A DNA stretch of 64,000 bases from the NCBI GenBank assembly GCA_024403615.1, contig JAKSRM010000004.1:79882-143881 (forward strand), written 5' to 3'. Shown here piece after piece: positions 62,286-64,000 of the stretch. Position 1 is the first letter of the stretch; the number at the start of each line of letters is the position of its first letter. Made by a program: the position numbers and the translations under genes. The DNA is from Lachnospiraceae bacterium. GTDB taxonomy: Bacteria > Bacillota > Clostridia > Lachnospirales > Lachnospiraceae. A model generated the notes under the pieces. That model saw nothing but the letters and a program-made list of their open reading frames with translations. It was not told where the DNA came from and did not search any database.

Positions 62286-63413
62286 CTATCCTATAATTAT
62301 GTCTGATTTGCTACATGGCCCCGATTCAAACAAATTCGGTTGTTTTTCTCCTTCTAATAGGTGTTGTGACAAAACAATAAATCTTTCTGCAGCAATCTTT
62401 GAATTCCATTCTTTTGCAATTGTCTGATAACCATTTTTTCCAAGTCTACGTTGTTCATCTATACGTTCCAACAAAAAAATAACTTGTTGATATAAACCGA
62501 TAAAATCATCGGTTTGATACACCAAGCCATTGACTTTATCCTTTAAAAGATAGGGAACTGCTCCAATTTCATGTGAGGCTACTATAGCGCACCCACTGTT
62601 CATTGATTCATTTAACACAGCTCCCCATCCTTCCTGTCGATCGGAAGTAAATAAAAAAATACTTGCTTTTTCCATATATGTTCTGACCTCATCAGGACTC
62701 ATTGAACCAAGTAGGGTTATGTTGTCAATTAAATTTTTTTCTTCAATCATTTTTTTAATTGATTCAAGCATTTCACCTACTCCAATCATATTTATATGAA
62801 ATCCATAACCATCACTTTTTAATTTTTCGGCAACTTGAACAACTATTTCTGGATGTTTCCAATCAATAAATCTTCCACACCATAAAATACTATTCTGTTC
62901 TTTATTCTCTAATAATACATCAATATCATATTTTTTAGTTTCAGGGAAATATCCCCATTTATAAGCCTTTTTTCTAAATAAGCCTAATCGCGAATAATCA
63001 TAAGATGTGTATGCACTTGCACACAGTAGATATGTAGACTTCAAAATCACATTATTAATATATCCTTTAATTGCATGATACAGCATACGTATCATACTTT
63101 GTTCTTTTTTAAAAGGGCGTTCTGAGTATCTGAAAATAAGAGCATTTTTTTTGCAAAATTTCAATAAGCTATTTGGAGCACTACCTATTATTACAACATC
63201 TGCTTTTCTGAGCATTTCCTCAACTTCTTTTTTATTATTTTGATAGCAAATAATATAATTATCCAAATAATTTGAAAGATAGCCTAATTTCTTTCTCTCT
63301 TCGCTCATTTCCGCCGTTTGCACAAAGCGGAATGATGAATCGTATTTATAAAATTCATCCGATATGCTTTTTTGATGATGATTAAAATAATTAGATAACA
63401 ACACTATTTTCAT
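62286..63413 (-). CDS. Family 4 (GT-B) glycosyltransferase
   Basis: 375 aa. N-terminal domain starts MKIVLLSNYFNHHQ; the C-terminal GT1/GT4 domain has SILWCGRFIDWKHPEIVVQVAE and the E-x7-E motif in EGWGAVLNESMNSGCAIVAS. Likely acts at the start of repeat-unit assembly, being the first gene of the minus-strand set GT4, GT2, flippase, lipoprotein. Sugar donor unknown. The upstream region holds a double hairpin instead of an obvious promoter. Confidence 0.9.
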   Translation of the reverse strand: MKIVLLSNYFNHHQKSISDEFYKYDSSFRFVQTAEMSEERKKLGYLSNYLDNYIICYQNNKKEVEEMLRKADVVIIGSAPNSLLKFCKKNALIFRYSERPFKKEQSMIRMLYHAIKGYINNVILKSTYLLCASAYTSYDYSRLGLFRKKAYKWGYFPETKKYDIDVLLENKEQNSILWCGRFIDWKHPEIVVQVAEKLKSDGYGFHINMIGVGEMLESIKKMIEEKNLIDNITLLGSMSPDEVRTYMEKASIFLFTSDRQEGWGAVLNESMNSGCAIVASHEIGAVPYLLKDKVNGLVYQTDDFIGLYQQVIFLLERIDEQRRLGKNGYQTIAKEWNSKIAAERFIVLSQHLLEGEKQPNLFESGPCSKSDIIIG

Positions 63414-63472
63414 GAAATTATTTCTTTCTAATCAAATTTGCCAGGAATATTTCCTGTTGCCCACCGCATGCC

Positions 63473-63516
63473 ACGTGGAGGCTTTGACTTATGCGGTAGC
63501 CCGGCAAAAGCCGGGC
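63473..63516 (-). other. Double hairpin between repeat protein and glycosyltransferase genes
   Basis: A perfect stem GCCCGGC (63499-63505), loop AAAA, GCCGGGC (63510-63516), beside a second one formed by ACCGCAT (about 63473) and ATGCGGT (about 63491-63497). No T-run follows on the minus strand, so a simple terminator is doubtful. Possibly a structured RNA or mobile repeat. Confidence 0.5.
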
Positions 63517-63524
63517 AATAATTA

Positions 63525-64000
63525 TTATTGTTCTACTATAGGATTTATCATCTTTCCGTCTACGTCAAACTCATAGGTACCTGCTTTTACAAGTCCGTTT
63601 GCCTTAGCACTTCCTATTGTATAGGTTGTATTCTTCACGGCTTTCATCGTACTGTTGATGTAGTAATAATTTCCTTTTCCGTCAGTTACGACACCTGCAT
63701 ACTGAGCTACATCATCAACGTAATAACGGATGTCTCCATTTGCTTCGAACACGAGTCCATTCTTTACACTTGGATCTACAGGATTGATCATCTTTCCATC
63801 CGCAGCAAACTCATAGGTGCCTGCTTTTACAAGTCCGTTTGCCTTAGCTGTTCCTATTGTATAGGTTGTATTCTTTACGGCTTTCAAGCTGCTGTTGATG
63901 TAATAATAATTTCCGTTTCCGTCAGTTACGACGCCTGCATACTGGGCTACATCATCAACGTAATAACGGATGTCTCCATTTGCTTCGAACACGAGTCCAT
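63525..64000 (-). CDS. C-terminal end of a repeat-containing surface protein (5' end beyond window)
   Basis: Open from the right edge to the stop at 63525, about 158 residues visible. Contains nearly two copies of an 80-aa unit: KNGLVFEANGDIRYYVDDVA, then YAGVVTDGKGNYYYINST, then KAVKNTTYTIGSAKANGLVK, ending GTYEFDVDGKMINP. Aromatic-rich turns with YYYI and GKMINP resemble cell-wall or glucan-binding repeats of secreted clostridial proteins. Copies are nearly identical at DNA level with 240-bp period (63541 versus 63781). The N-terminal catalytic or signal region is not visible. Probably surface-located. Confidence 0.75.
   Translation of the reverse strand, partial: GLVFEANGDIRYYVDDVAQYAGVVTDGNGNYYYINSSLKAVKNTTYTIGTAKANGLVKAGTYEFAADGKMINPVDPSVKNGLVFEANGDIRYYVDDVAQYAGVVTDGKGNYYYINSTMKAVKNTTYTIGSAKANGLVKAGTYEFDVDGKMINPIVEQ

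Overview
The window looks like chromosomal DNA of an anaerobic Firmicute, most likely a member of the Lachnospiraceae. Evidence: a butyrate kinase, clostridial-type PurL and a PurF variant starting MGGFFG, a split AICAR transformylase plus PurO-type cyclohydrolase, DUF5716/DUF5717-like proteins, a clostripain-family protease, AGGAGG ribosome sites and sigma-A type promoters. The taxonomic call is an inference from gene content. Most of the window is housekeeping sequence; the last 6 kb (about 57.8-63.5 kb) is visibly AT-richer and looks like an acquired surface-polysaccharide segment.

Layout. 1-6.0 kb (minus): a surface-glycan operon with acyl carrier protein, MBOAT acyltransferase, DHHW/DltD-like protein, FAD oxidoreductase, membrane-anchored GT2 and a partial NAD-epimerase, a Dlt-like acylation module. 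6.3-8.2 kb (plus): a large polytopic membrane protein. 8.2-12.6 kb (minus): PBP1A, dapA, dapB behind a perfect consensus promoter. 12.9-13.5 kb: a YigZ/IMPACT protein. 13.5-22.6 kb (minus): a tightly coupled operon rarA, DUF5717-like solenoid protein, degenerate Hsp70-like protein, TPR-like protein, valS. This is the best candidate for an undescribed system. 23.2-26.0 kb: citrate synthase and aroA. 26.1-28.5 kb: butyrate kinase and UDP-galactopyranose mutase. 28.5-29.05 kb: repeat-rich intergenic DNA beside a putative PD-(D/E)XK-like protein and a DUF1292 protein. 30.3-33.4 kb: a clostripain-family protease and a small Gly-rich protein. 33.6-33.9 kb: a 42-bp repeat array that switches orientation.

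34.0-47.0 kb (minus): a ten-gene purine operon guaB-purE-purC-purF-purM-purN-purO-purH(AICARFT)-purD-purL covering most of the route to IMP plus IMP to XMP. Its PurF lacks the N-terminal catalytic cysteine. purB, purA, guaA and purK are not in the window. 47.2-49.5 kb: a SAM methyltransferase, tRNA-Thr(CGT) and a solitary uroporphyrinogen-decarboxylase-family protein. 49.5-50.2 kb: gene-free DNA with two 199-bp elements bounded by terminal inverted repeats, flanked by two copies of one terminator. 50.3-57.7 kb: YdcF-like protein, His-rich DUF4012 protein, an Ldh-family dehydrogenase, aroB, aroF, a broken HigB-like toxin with an intact antitoxin, and VanZ. 57.8-64 kb (minus): RES-domain protein, a lipoprotein with a duplicated domain, flippase, two glycosyltransferases, and the C-terminal end of a repeat protein running off the right edge.

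Cooperation between genes: envelope functions dominate (acylation, PBP/DAP, UGM, DUF4012, YdcF, flippase/GTs), alongside aromatic and purine biosynthesis. Starts were moved to internal codons where a Shine-Dalgarno sequence supports it. All family names come from recognition of motifs by eye, without database searches.
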